64,000 nucleotides of DNA from Chryseobacterium sp. 52 (GTDB lineage Bacteria > Bacteroidota > Bacteroidia > Flavobacteriales > Weeksellaceae), in the NCBI RefSeq assembly GCF_002754245.1, contig NZ_PEEX01000001.1, forward strand, positions 2,026,001 to 2,090,000. The letters are read 5' to 3'. Numbering within the stretch: the stretch's first letter is position 1; each line of letters starts with the position of its first letter. A model generated the notes under the pieces. It was not told where the DNA came from. It searched no databases and saw only the letters and a list, made by a program, of their open reading frames with translations. This document shows, piece after piece, positions 45,366-53,611 of this stretch. Made by a program: the position numbers and the translations under genes.

Positions 45366-45769
45366 AAAAATTAATGACACTCCTTTCCAAAGAAGGTTTA
45401 TTGGATCAAAGAGCAGATGTAATTAATCTTTACACTGGCGGTCGTACTTCATCTGCTAAAGAACTTACCCCTTTTGAAATTCAGGCTTTATGTGACACCA
45501 TCACAGAAAATAGCCAGCATACATTGGATAAAAAGCGTAAGCGTGTTTTAGCATCAATTTTCGGACTGTACAAAAAGATGAATAAGAAAGTATCTATTGA
45601 ATATGTGAAGGGGCATGCTTGCAGAGCTGCAAAAGTGGATGATTTTAATAAAATCCCTGCATCCCGATTAGATAGTATTTACAATGCTTTTTTGAAGGCT
45701 CAAAAAGACTTAGAATATTCCGGCAGACTTGTAGAAATACACAATTTTGAACAAACAACTTACAACTAA
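45353..45769 (+). CDS. GemA/gp16-like phage regulatory protein
   Basis: This 138-residue protein contains GGRTSSAKELTPFEIQALCD (about 29-48), resembling the G-R-T-S-x-x-x-L-T pattern of the Mu gp16 (GemA, DUF1018) family that modulates host gene expression and supercoiling. The match is partial. It overlaps the methyltransferase end by 13 bases. Confidence 0.55.
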   Translation: MATLKKLMTLLSKEGLLDQRADVINLYTGGRTSSAKELTPFEIQALCDTITENSQHTLDKKRKRVLASIFGLYKKMNKKVSIEYVKGHACRAAKVDDFNKIPASRLDSIYNAFLKAQKDLEYSGRLVEIHNFEQTTYN

Positions 45770-45779
45770 AAAAATAATC

Positions 45780-45830
45780 ATGATTTATATAATAGCACTT
45801 ATCATGGTATTGTTTAACAGAGAAAAATAA
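45780..45830 (+). CDS. Possible 16-residue hydrophobic peptide
   Basis: ATG at 45780 opens MIYIIALIMVLFNREK in the gap between the GemA-like and nucleoid-associated protein genes. It is short enough to be chance. Confidence 0.25.
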   Translation: MIYIIALIMVLFNREK

Positions 45831-45838
45831 GACAAAAA

Positions 45839-46840
45839 ATGAAAATTATAGCACATCAGATCGGAAATAAGATCAACGGAAACGGAGTAAAATTGTCTCA
45901 AGAGGAACTCCATACAGACGAGACAATGCAAGAGTTGTTACAGCAATACTTTCTAGGCTCATTTAAATCAGAAGAAACTTATCAGTTTTACAGTGATTCA
46001 TATTTAGCCAATAACTTTGTATATTTTGTTGTATCTCAGCTTTTTGAAAATAAGTCACAGTTTATCAATGCATCAAAAGATCTCGGACGACTTCTATATG
46101 ACGCGGCAGAGAATCCAAGAATACAGGGCGGAGAATTGTTTATAGTTTATTTCCCTGCCGAAAATGAAAATGATGTAGATAAAATCGGAATTTTCAAGAC
46201 AGAAAGAAAAGAATCTTTCCTCAAATTATTTTCTCAGCCAGATACTTTTGATATTGAAAAAGATCAGGGCATCAGCCTTGCTAAAATCGACAAAGCAGCT
46301 TTAATTTTTAATAAAGACAAAGATACCGGATATGTTCTACAGGTTGTAGATAATAATAAAAACGGTGATATGTATTATTGGTTTGAAGACTTTTTGAAAG
46401 TAAAGCAGCGTACCGACGATTATTTTCATACTCAGGAATCTTTAATGCTTTATAAGGATTTTATAAAAAAACAACTTCCGCAGGAATTTGAAGTTACCAA
46501 AACGGATCAGGCAGACTTTCTAAATAAATCAATTAAATTTTTCAATGAAAAAGAAGAGTTCAAACTTGATGAATTCACGAATGAGGTTTTAGGAGACGAA
46601 AAAGTAATAGAAAGTTTTGTCAACTTCAAAACCGATTATGAGCAGGATATGCAGATCAATGTTGCCGAAGAGTTCCCGATCAACAGTTCTGCCGTTAAAA
46701 AGTCTCAAAAACACTTTAAAAGCATTATTAAGCTTGATAAAAACTTTCATATATACATTCATGGGGATAAAAGTAAGATTCAGGAAGGACAGGACGAAAA
46801 AGGGCTTTTCTACAAGCTGTATTATGAAAAACAAGTATAA
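45839..46840 (+). CDS. Phage-encoded nucleoid-associated protein (NdpA/YejK family)
   Basis: This 333-residue protein resembles the 37-kDa nucleoid-associated family: AHQIGNKINGNGVKLS at the N-terminus, GELFIVYFPAENENDVDKIGIFK near 110, LAKIDKAALIF and a C-terminal region ending in YYEKQV. YejK-type proteins bind DNA and associate with the nucleoid and topoisomerase IV. In a Mu-like phage it could influence target DNA structure or replication; that is inference. Confidence 0.75.
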   Translation: MKIIAHQIGNKINGNGVKLSQEELHTDETMQELLQQYFLGSFKSEETYQFYSDSYLANNFVYFVVSQLFENKSQFINASKDLGRLLYDAAENPRIQGGELFIVYFPAENENDVDKIGIFKTERKESFLKLFSQPDTFDIEKDQGISLAKIDKAALIFNKDKDTGYVLQVVDNNKNGDMYYWFEDFLKVKQRTDDYFHTQESLMLYKDFIKKQLPQEFEVTKTDQADFLNKSIKFFNEKEEFKLDEFTNEVLGDEKVIESFVNFKTDYEQDMQINVAEEFPINSSAVKKSQKHFKSIIKLDKNFHIYIHGDKSKIQEGQDEKGLFYKLYYEKQV

Positions 46841-46851
46841 ATAATCATCAA

Positions 46852-47241
46852 ATGAGAAAGATTAAAGACTTAATTAAACAACTTGTACGTTGGGCTTTAA
46901 GATCGGAAATTAATAGATTGAATGATCAGTTACATAAAAATGAAATCAAATTTGGCACTTTAACCGAACAGCTCCATTTAAATGAACTGCAATATAAATT
47001 TATCAAAGATCTTTTAAAAAATTTAGATGTAAGTGTAGATTACCATTATAAATATTCGAAAAGTTGGGCGGTAATATCCTTACAGGGTAACAGATCTGAT
47101 TTTATCAAATTTATAGATCTGGGAGATAGAGATATTTATGAAATACAACGGTTCTTACGACAATTCGATAGAACTAAAGTAGATGCTGCACCTGCTGAAT
47201 CTGCATTTTTAAGAATAAACCCCAAAAACAGAAAATTTTAA
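46852..47241 (+). CDS. Unknown phage protein with coiled coil
   Basis: In this 129-residue product, residues 15-60 form a likely coiled coil (EINRLNDQLHKNEIKFGTL onward), followed by a mixed region without recognised motifs. Two bases separate it from the next gene. Confidence 0.65.
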   Translation: MRKIKDLIKQLVRWALRSEINRLNDQLHKNEIKFGTLTEQLHLNELQYKFIKDLLKNLDVSVDYHYKYSKSWAVISLQGNRSDFIKFIDLGDRDIYEIQRFLRQFDRTKVDAAPAESAFLRINPKNRKF

Positions 47242-47243
47242 TT

Positions 47244-47690
47244 ATGAGCGCAACATACGAACATAGAAAAGTTGTTGCCTTTGTTGATAGCTTCAAAGCA
47301 GCAAATAAAAACACAGTAGAGCGTGTTAGAAAGTTTGATCCTAAACAGAAAACTTGGACTTTCGAGATTGTAAAACGGGATGAGAATGTCGTTAAATTTT
47401 CAGAAGACATTAAGAAAAGCAAAAGGAGACAGCGTGAAAAAGATAAAAGGCAAAAAACTACTCCTGCTAAAAAAAATGTCATTCCCGCCAAACCTACCGT
47501 TAACATAACACCCCAAATAATGCCACAAAAACCTCGCTCTGAAATGCGTTTGAATGTTATGAGGCTTCATAAAGACGGTTTGAAATTCAAAGAAATAGGA
47601 AATTTATACGGTGTTTCGGAATCCAGTGCCCGAACAGCATATTACAGAGAAAAACGCGAAAATGAAAATCCTGTTAACCTTAGACAATGA
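47244..47690 (+). CDS. Phage protein with C-terminal helix-turn-helix
   Basis: This is a 148-residue basic protein. After a Lys/Arg-rich middle (RRQREKDKRQKTTPAKK), the C-terminus MRLHKDGLKFKEIGNLYGVS followed by ESSARTAYYREKR is a clear helix-turn-helix of the sigma-region-4/MarR type. It could be a middle or late transcription activator by analogy with Mu Mor/C, but there is no sequence match I can assert. Confidence 0.65.
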   Translation: MSATYEHRKVVAFVDSFKAANKNTVERVRKFDPKQKTWTFEIVKRDENVVKFSEDIKKSKRRQREKDKRQKTTPAKKNVIPAKPTVNITPQIMPQKPRSEMRLNVMRLHKDGLKFKEIGNLYGVSESSARTAYYREKRENENPVNLRQ

Positions 47691-47991
47691 TAAGCTGTTA
47701 GTTTTAAATAACAGTATGCAGGTTCTTGACACTATCATCATCCAAAACCAAGCGAAAGATTTTAGGACGATAATTTCAATCTGTATGGAGCTCAGGACGG
47801 AACTTTTGCAAAAGGCTATAAAAACAAGACAGAGAAATAAATCATTTGTTTTAAAGCTCAACTATTACAAAGCAGATTCATTGCTGAAGTTTTTACAGGA
47901 GTTTGAAATTTTCTTCCCGGATAACTTCGGTTCCTATGAATCCAACGCAATTTTACAAATGAAAAATGAACTACACAAACAACTATTATGA
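47662..47991 (+). CDS. Unknown phage protein
   Basis: The start at 47662 (MKILLTLDNDKLLVLNNS) gives 109 residues and a 29-base overlap with the HTH gene. The longer frame from 47611 would only extend into that gene. It is mostly helical and unrecognised. Confidence 0.6.
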   Translation: MKILLTLDNDKLLVLNNSMQVLDTIIIQNQAKDFRTIISICMELRTELLQKAIKTRQRNKSFVLKLNYYKADSLLKFLQEFEIFFPDNFGSYESNAILQMKNELHKQLL

Positions 47992-48404
47992 GAACATTTA
48001 TTGCAAAGAACCAAAAAACGGGGCTTAAAATCACATTTAAATATGATTTAAACGGTGTTTTAAAAGTATTGGAGTTCGACGGTGACTGGACGATTGATAG
48101 AATTGAAAAGGTAAAAACGATATTTCCATCCGGAACCGAAAAAATGATCTACGAAATTCAGAACCAAAAACTAGATAAACCGTGGATATTCGCAGAGCTT
48201 ACCGATATTTCTTTTGAAGCTTTTTATAAACGATATCCCAAAAAAGTAGGGAGAAAAGCCGAAACAGAAAAAGCATACAATAAATTAGGTGATGTTGATA
48301 AAATGGAAGCCATTTTATTTATAGAAGCCTTAATAAAACTTAAAAGCGATGGAACCGCGTTTCCGTATCCTGCAACGTACCTAAATAAAAAACATTGGAA
48401 ATGA
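47988..48404 (+). CDS. Phage protein with replication-protein-like C-terminus
   Basis: This 138-residue protein ends in FYKRYPKKVGRKAETEKAY and FPYPATYLNKKHW, matching the C-terminal pattern (F..YP+K......A...A, then P.P.T.LN...W) common in phage and plasmid replication initiators. The N-terminal 70 residues (FIAKNQKTGLKITFKYDLNG) are unrecognised. It overlaps the preceding gene by 4 bases. Confidence 0.55.
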   Translation: MRTFIAKNQKTGLKITFKYDLNGVLKVLEFDGDWTIDRIEKVKTIFPSGTEKMIYEIQNQKLDKPWIFAELTDISFEAFYKRYPKKVGRKAETEKAYNKLGDVDKMEAILFIEALIKLKSDGTAFPYPATYLNKKHWK

Positions 48405-48682
48405 TCCGAGTAATGCCCAAAGGCGATAATACTGTAATTATGACTATAGAAATGCAATTACCTCATGAAAGCGTTTTCTCTTTTCTTCAAAGCAAAGGAT
48501 ATGAGGTTAAAAGCTGGCTTTGGAGATATCAGGACGAAACTTTCCCCGGAGGCATCACCAACCATGAAACATGGACTTTCACTGCTACTAAAGAAGGTGA
48601 AGACCAAAACGAGAAAACAATGTTTTTAACAGTGTTTGAAAAGGAAATTAAACAAATTTTAAACGAAATACAAAATAAATGA
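48401..48682 (+). CDS. Unknown small phage protein
   Basis: ATG at 48401 overlaps the preceding stop as ATGA and gives 93 residues; the TTG at 48395 is less likely. The product is soluble, Trp- and Glu-rich, and unrecognised. It overlaps the SPFH gene by 4 bases. Confidence 0.6.
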   Translation: MIRVMPKGDNTVIMTIEMQLPHESVFSFLQSKGYEVKSWLWRYQDETFPGGITNHETWTFTATKEGEDQNEKTMFLTVFEKEIKQILNEIQNK

Positions 48683-49221
48683 ATCAGGTAAAAGAATTTC
48701 TACAATGGATTTTTGATGCTATGAAGTTCTGGGTTATTATTCAACCGTGGGAATCTGCATTGCGAGTAAGATTAGGAAAGCACATTACAAAGCTGTCAGG
48801 TGGTATCTATTTTAGAATACCCTATTTAGACAGTATTTATGTTCAGGAAAACAGATTGAGGGTTTTTACAATGTCAATGCAGACCTTAACGAGTAAAGAT
48901 TTAAAAACAATAACGATAGAAGGCTCCGTAGGCTATATCATTTCTGATATCGAAAAACTCTACGAAACATTATACAGACCGGAATCCACAATTGCCAATA
49001 TTGTTAAAAGCGAAATGGCTGAATATATTTTCAATAATGAGACGAACGATATCGTTCCTGAGAAATTAGAAAAAGTAGTTTTGGAAAAATTAAACATGGA
49101 AAATTACGGTTTGATATTCGAGTATTTTAAAGTTTCCAATTTCGCATTAGTGAAAACGTTCCGATTAATACAGGATCAGTCCTGGACTTCTGAAGGCGTT
49201 TATATGAATGATAAAAAATAA
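48679..49221 (+). CDS. Phage-encoded SPFH/band 7 (stomatin-like) protein
   Basis: This 180-residue protein starts with an amphipathic or hydrophobic helix (FLQWIFDAMKFWVIIQPWES). A band 7 core follows: ALRVRLGKHITKLSGGIYFR, IPYLDSIYVQENRLRVFTMS, then QTLTSKDLKTITIEGSVGY and RPESTIANIVKSEMAEYIF. SPFH proteins (stomatin, HflK/HflC) form membrane-bound rings and in bacteria restrain the FtsH protease. A phage copy could alter FtsH, host-membrane state or exclusion of other phages. The domain call is from sequence pattern; the role is inference. Confidence 0.8.
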   Translation: MNQVKEFLQWIFDAMKFWVIIQPWESALRVRLGKHITKLSGGIYFRIPYLDSIYVQENRLRVFTMSMQTLTSKDLKTITIEGSVGYIISDIEKLYETLYRPESTIANIVKSEMAEYIFNNETNDIVPEKLEKVVLEKLNMENYGLIFEYFKVSNFALVKTFRLIQDQSWTSEGVYMNDKK

Positions 49222-49582
49222 TAACAATAAGGAAAACCGTAAGGATCCGAATTTTAACCGATGTAAATTTGCCATAATGGAAAAAGCAGAATACAGAATA
49301 AATTCACAAAACGATACGATCGAAGTTATATTGAAAGCACTAAAGGAAGTAAGCGTAGGAATAGGCATTGCAGCAGTGTGCGACATTACTGTAAAATATG
49401 GCAACTACTCTTCTACGATTGTTTTCATACCAAAAGATAAAGAAATAAAGCATCAGGATTTCTTTTGGTTTGGTTATTTTGTAGGAAGAGATTATAAGGC
49501 TGGTACTTTTGAATTTACAATTATTTCAGAAGAGCAGAAAAGAAAAAATAAAAGAGATTTGAGACGTGATGATGGTTTTTAG
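49208..49582 (+). CDS. Unknown phage protein, last of the early operon
   Basis: The product has 124 residues from the ATG at 49208, or about 101 from the ATG at 49277 (MEKAEYRIN). The C-terminus is basic (KRKNKRDLRRDDG). A terminator follows 25 bases later, marking the end of the long rightward early transcript. Confidence 0.6.
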   Translation: MIKNNNNKENRKDPNFNRCKFAIMEKAEYRINSQNDTIEVILKALKEVSVGIGIAAVCDITVKYGNYSSTIVFIPKDKEIKHQDFFWFGYFVGRDYKAGTFEFTIISEEQKRKNKRDLRRDDGF

Positions 49583-49607
49583 TTTTAAATTTTGAAGTTG
49601 AAGCGAG

Positions 49608-49639
49608 GGGTGTGTTCCGGCGGGTTCACACCCTTTTTT
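49608..49639 (+). terminator. Terminator of the phage early operon
   Basis: GGGTGTG (49608-49614) pairs with CACACCC (49627-49633) and is followed by T6. Confidence 0.82.
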
Positions 49640-49710
49640 GTTATTAAGGATTAATTATTAAATTTGAGCATTATTAATTAATAATACTGATATATTTAAA
49701 CCATTTTAAT

Positions 49711-50172
49711 ATGAAAAAACTACTATTATTTTTATTGTTATCCAGCTTTGCGTTTGGGCAGGATTTGAATCATTTTAAGAATATTGATTCATTGCAATTT
49801 GAGAAGAGTATCTCTGAAATTATTACGCTGACAGGTAGAAATTACAAAGCAGACGATTTTGGTGAGTATAAAGGAAAAAGATATTTTAAATTTATTAATT
49901 CAGAGAACAAAGATGATTCTTTCATGATAACTGGTTATCGTGCTTTTAAAGATGCTAATCCAGCTCTTGAAGTCAAGGGAAAAGAAACATGGGGAATGAC
50001 ATCTATTGCAGGTCCGTTTTTAGCAGTATACCCGTTTTGGCTTAAATTTATAGATAATGCAGCAGATCGGGATAAAATAATAAAAGATGAAATTGCTTCT
50101 ACTCCAAAAGACCGTTTTACTAGGATGTATAAGGATAGTAATTCTGAAAATTATTGGATCTTGGAATTTTAA
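49711..50172 (+). CDS. Secreted protein, moron candidate
   Basis: This 153-residue product has a clean Sec signal peptide (MKKLLLFLLLSSFAFGQ) and no known domain. It is flanked by its own terminator, preceded by an AT-rich region with a weak promoter match (TTG at 49664, TATATTTA at 49691) and separated from the early operon by a terminator. An isolated, exported gene inside a prophage is typical of lysogenic conversion genes expressed from the lysogen. Confidence 0.75.
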   Translation: MKKLLLFLLLSSFAFGQDLNHFKNIDSLQFEKSISEIITLTGRNYKADDFGEYKGKRYFKFINSENKDDSFMITGYRAFKDANPALEVKGKETWGMTSIAGPFLAVYPFWLKFIDNAADRDKIIKDEIASTPKDRFTRMYKDSNSENYWILEF

Positions 50173-50189
50173 CAAAGATAAAAACATAA

Positions 50190-50217
50190 AAAAACACCAA
50201 CTTGTTTGGTGTTTTTT
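50190..50217 (+). terminator. Terminator after the secreted moron candidate
   Basis: AAAACACCAA, loop CTTG, TTTGGTGTTTTTTT; 17 bases after the stop. Confidence 0.88.
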
Positions 50218-50232
50218 TATGTTTTATTTTTG
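50202..50232 (+). promoter_or_regulatory. Consensus promoter for the 76-residue gene
   Basis: TTG (50202-50204), a 20-base spacer and TATTTTTG (50225-50232) match the Bacteroidetes consensus. The expected start site, about 50239, is next to the ATG at 50240, so the transcript should be leaderless. The -33 element lies within the upstream terminator. Confidence 0.65.
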
Positions 50233-50239
50233 TATCAAT

Positions 50240-50470
50240 ATGGCAGTTACAAAACAAAGTATCGGCAGAAAAAAGAATCTTCTACATCGCTATAGTATAG
50301 TGATGGAGGAATTTAACAAGCATTACACACCACAATCCAATATATCTGCAATACACCGAGATATCATATACCCGAAGTTCGGAATCAGCCGCGATACTTT
50401 ATATAAAATTTTTAATACAGCAATTGAAGAGGAATTGCAAAAAATTACTTTACCATCCCTTTTCGACTAG
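50240..50470 (+). CDS. Small phage DNA-binding-like protein
   Basis: The start MAVTKQSIGRKKNLLHRYS at 50240 gives 76 residues; the longer frame into upstream sequence passes through the terminator and is discarded. SAIHRDIIYPKFGISRDTLY looks like a helix-turn-helix. It has its own promoter and converges on the leftward morphogenesis genes with a 4-base overlap, so it may regulate late genes. Confidence 0.6.
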   Translation: MAVTKQSIGRKKNLLHRYSIVMEEFNKHYTPQSNISAIHRDIIYPKFGISRDTLYKIFNTAIEEELQKITLPSLFD

Positions 50471-50919
50471 ACATTTACCGCCTCAAAGGTATAATAAATA
50501 GCATACTCCTGTATGCCGTCGTCTCGCTTGGTTCTGTGGAAAGTTTTACGAAGCATTTTACTACAATTTACATCCGGTGAAAAACCCTGCATTTTTTTAT
50601 GTATTTCTTCCATTAAGCCAAAGATATTCCACGCCGTGTCTTTCTGTGATTTCGGGGCTTTAAAGCTGGTATTGGATAGCTTCATATTTGCAAGAGAGAG
50701 TTTTACCAGCATTGTGGCATTTTGCCTGTTTTTAGGGCTTCTACTTAAATCCTGTCCGATGTTTGAGAAATCACCGTCATTTAAATCTATAAGGCAACAG
50801 GGAAATTGCACCGGCAGATTAGGTGAATAATAATCTAACTGTCCCCAGTCTTCATCAACGTATTTTATAGCTGTTATCTCAGCTATTTTATTTTGAATAT
50901 TTGTTAAAAGTACTTCCAT
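50467..50919 (-). CDS. Tail terminator/gp37-like protein
   Basis: This 150-residue protein is the last gene of the leftward structural block. Size, the N-terminal pattern (MEVLLTNIQNKIAEI, then WGQLDY and FPCCLID) and a position next to gpG resemble the Mu gp37-type or other tail-completion proteins. The match is weak at sequence level. It abuts the gpG-like gene. Confidence 0.55.
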   Translation of the reverse strand: MEVLLTNIQNKIAEITAIKYVDEDWGQLDYYSPNLPVQFPCCLIDLNDGDFSNIGQDLSRSPKNRQNATMLVKLSLANMKLSNTSFKAPKSQKDTAWNIFGLMEEIHKKMQGFSPDVNCSKMLRKTFHRTKRDDGIQEYAIYYTFEAVNV

Positions 50920-51476
50920 TATCTATACAATAAAAAATTATGTGAAAAATCATTATTTAGCTCTCTAAAATTCCTGTCTACAATTTCTTTTATGAATTTA
51001 TCTACCTGCGGGTGATGTCCTAAAAATTGTCTCTGTTCTATTTTCATTCTGCTGCCTACTTTTTGCAAGGCTAAAGCTTTCCACTGTGCAGCTTCACCGG
51101 ATAATCGTTGATTTCTTTGATTAGAGGCAAGTTCACCACTTTTTATTTTGGTTAAACCTCCCGACGATTTGTAATACATTGCCCAAAAGAAGCGTTTCAT
51201 TTTTTCGGTCACTACAACATAGCCGCCTTCGTTAAGCATTTTCGCCTGTGGCTGTGAACTGCTCCAATTGATGGAATTTGTTAACATTTTAGGGCCTCTT
51301 ATTGATCGGCGAAGCATCCCTGAGCGTACCATAAGAGAACCTCTGTTGTTTTTCAATTTTGCATCTGCCCACTTCTTATCAAAAAAAGCTTTCCTTTCAA
51401 AATTCTTATCAAATTCTTCACTCAGCTTAACCTTAGTATCGGTCATTACCTGTTTTAAAAAATCTTTAGGCTGCAT
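50919..51476 (-). CDS. Virion morphogenesis protein, Mu gpG-like
   Basis: This 185-residue protein has the tail-completion/virion-morphogenesis family pattern: KLKNNRGSLMVRSGMLRRSI, NEGGYVVVTEKMKRFFWAMY and a C-terminal RQFLGHHPQVDKFI. Mu gpG acts in joining head and tail. It overlaps the gpF-like gene by 11 bases and abuts the gp37-like gene. Confidence 0.82.
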   Translation of the reverse strand: MQPKDFLKQVMTDTKVKLSEEFDKNFERKAFFDKKWADAKLKNNRGSLMVRSGMLRRSIRGPKMLTNSINWSSSQPQAKMLNEGGYVVVTEKMKRFFWAMYYKSSGGLTKIKSGELASNQRNQRLSGEAAQWKALALQKVGSRMKIEQRQFLGHHPQVDKFIKEIVDRNFRELNNDFSHNFLLYR

Positions 51477-52317
51477 AACTTAAATTTTTAGTGGCTGTTT
51501 TTGCTCCTACAACTTTTGTATAAGCATTATTTGGAGGGAACATTTTGTTTTCCATTCCCGGATTAAACCTGAATATTTCCAGTGTGTTTTTATTATCGCT
51601 GTTAATATGTGTCGTTGCTTTTTCCCCTATTGCAATTGCTTTTTTACTGTCAGACAATTTATAATCAACTGCAAGAACTTCCACGGCTACACATCTACAA
51701 CGCCATCCGTTCGGCGGATAATAGGAAAACCAAAACGGATCATCTTTCGGTAAAGTCGTATTATTAAGCTGTGCATGGCTAGCCCTTACCCTTTCGTCTC
51801 CTGCGGTTCGGTACTGTAGCCAATATCTTTCAGTGTTATCCTGCAAGTCTGCCCAATTGGCGGCACTTTGTGAAGAGCTTACCGCGAATTGATATTCAGC
51901 TTCGAGATAAAACGTATTATATTTTTCATTGAGCTTTAAAATATCCTGCTCAAATTCATTGTATGACCTTATATTTCCATTGTTATCGGTTAACAAACTG
52001 CGGGCTTCAGTTAACTGTGCGTGCGTTCTTAAACCTGAAAAAATAAAAGCATCTTTTTCTAAATACTCTCTCATTTTTTCCGGAACCTCATGCGAAATGG
52101 CGTAACTCAATAAATCACCTGTGACCTGTACGAATTCTTTATATTCCTTTACTTTGGATAGATCTTTTGGATTATAGCCTTTTCTTTCAAACATCTTTTT
52201 AAATGCCTTTTCAGCAACATTTAAAACGTTTTTAAATTTCTTTTTAGGAGATGGCTCATTCGCTAAGTTTAAAGTTCTGCAAGATTCACAATCACAAGGC
52301 TTGTACTGACGTTCCAA
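51466..52317 (-). CDS. Minor head protein, Mu gpF-like
   Basis: This 283-residue head morphogenesis protein has the conserved C-terminal core of the family: LQYRTAGDERVRASHAQLNN, then TTLPKDDPFWFSYYPPNGWR and CRC. The N-terminus has a CDCESC cluster. In Mu-like phages the protein sits at the portal vertex and assists capsid assembly and DNA packaging. The portal gene ends 51 bases upstream. Confidence 0.92.
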   Translation of the reverse strand: MERQYKPCDCESCRTLNLANEPSPKKKFKNVLNVAEKAFKKMFERKGYNPKDLSKVKEYKEFVQVTGDLLSYAISHEVPEKMREYLEKDAFIFSGLRTHAQLTEARSLLTDNNGNIRSYNEFEQDILKLNEKYNTFYLEAEYQFAVSSSQSAANWADLQDNTERYWLQYRTAGDERVRASHAQLNNTTLPKDDPFWFSYYPPNGWRCRCVAVEVLAVDYKLSDSKKAIAIGEKATTHINSDNKNTLEIFRFNPGMENKMFPPNNAYTKVVGAKTATKNLSYAA

Positions 52318-52367
52318 ATTTTCATGCAGGGCTAAAAAATAATTTTCAGCAATTTGTTTTTTAGCCC

Positions 52368-53609
52368 CTAATCGAAAAAATTTGCAGAAAAATTTAATTT
52401 TTTTCCGTCTGTTACCTCTTCTTTTTCTTCTACAGGAATGCCAAATTTTTCATTAATCCATTCATCCGGAACTTTTTTTCCCGCCTTCATTAGTTCAATT
52501 GCTCGTGTGAAAAGCTCGCCTAAGTCTTCGCTTTTTTCATACTCAAAAATTAATCCTTCTTCGGGTAAAACGCCGATAGCAAACAATGCGGGAATGATTT
52601 TCGTATTCATATACTGCTCAACCACCTTTTTGTCGGCATTAACCAGGTCAGCTAAAACATCCTGAGAACTGTCTTCTTTTCCTTTACTTCCGAATTTGGT
52701 GTCCTGCCCGATAACAGCCCCACAGATCAGCAAAGAAATAGAGTCCTTACATAGATTAATTAGATTATTATAAACATCCCCGTTGGTGTCTACACCTTTT
52801 GCCCATTCAAAATTTTCAGTTTCATCAATAATGAACCACGCAGCAGCTCCCATTTCTTTCATCATGGTTTGAGCCCTACGCAAAGAGGCAGGATCGGCGG
52901 TGTTCGTTTTCATAACACGCGGCGGAATACCGTAAATCTCGCACAGTTCCGACCAACAGGATTCGGCAAAGCGCATGAACAGCACTTTAGCTATTAATTT
53001 ATTCACAATACCCAAATCGCCCGGCTTTCCAAGCTCCAAAAGCCATGTTCCGAATTGTGATTCCTCTCTGTATTTTATGCCTTTATCATCGGTGTAATCC
53101 TTTAAAAATACACCTTGTACCGGCAGTACATTTTGAGGCGGTAAAAGAGTGACTATAGGTTCTTTTATCAGAGTACCTTCCTTATCATTTTCTGGTTTAC
53201 GATCAAATTCAACCAATCGCATTCCTTCATAATTAAAATCTAAAACTCTCCCGACAATTTCATCCATCCAAATGCTTCTTTCCGCTTCGTCGGTCACTTC
53301 CTGATAAACTTCACCGCTTGCTTTTTTAATGACAAAGGTTGATCCTAATGTTTTTCGTTTTCGGTTCCCAATTTGTGAAGACAGATGCGGATCATCTAAA
53401 ATATCTGCCAAAAGATTATAAAACGGAAACGATTTGGGATTGTCAGCATTTTTAAACGAAGCTACAGCACTTTTCCACGTTTTAACATCGCTCCGAACCT
53501 GTGAAATAGATTTCGGGATTACCGAGTTCGCCAGTTGTAGTGAACTTGTTACGCTTCCTTTCGGCTTTAATTTAGCCGCTAAATTGGCTTTTTTACTGTT
53601 TTTTTTCAT
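52368..53609 (-). CDS. Portal protein, DUF935 (Mu gp29-like)
   Basis: This 413-residue DUF935 portal protein has a basic N-terminus (MKKNSKKANLAAKLKPKG), then LADILDDPHLSSQIGNRKR, LLELGKPGDLGIVNKLI, and CEIYGIPPRVMKTNTADP with the C-terminal EKSEDLGELFTRAIELMKAG. The portal forms the dodecameric vertex through which DNA enters. It lies between the gp36-like and gpF-like genes, as in Mu, but on the strand opposite the capsid gene. Confidence 0.9.
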   Translation of the reverse strand: MKKNSKKANLAAKLKPKGSVTSSLQLANSVIPKSISQVRSDVKTWKSAVASFKNADNPKSFPFYNLLADILDDPHLSSQIGNRKRKTLGSTFVIKKASGEVYQEVTDEAERSIWMDEIVGRVLDFNYEGMRLVEFDRKPENDKEGTLIKEPIVTLLPPQNVLPVQGVFLKDYTDDKGIKYREESQFGTWLLELGKPGDLGIVNKLIAKVLFMRFAESCWSELCEIYGIPPRVMKTNTADPASLRRAQTMMKEMGAAAWFIIDETENFEWAKGVDTNGDVYNNLINLCKDSISLLICGAVIGQDTKFGSKGKEDSSQDVLADLVNADKKVVEQYMNTKIIPALFAIGVLPEEGLIFEYEKSEDLGELFTRAIELMKAGKKVPDEWINEKFGIPVEEKEEVTDGKKLNFSANFFD

Positions 53610-53611
53610 CG

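Noticed and set aside
45353..45769. Firm call of Mu gp16/GemA
   Set aside because: Only one short block resembles the family, so it was kept as a tentative name.
50087..50470. 127-residue protein spanning the terminator before 50240
   Set aside because: Its first 51 codons read through the moron gene end, a terminator and a promoter; the ATG at 50240 is preferred.
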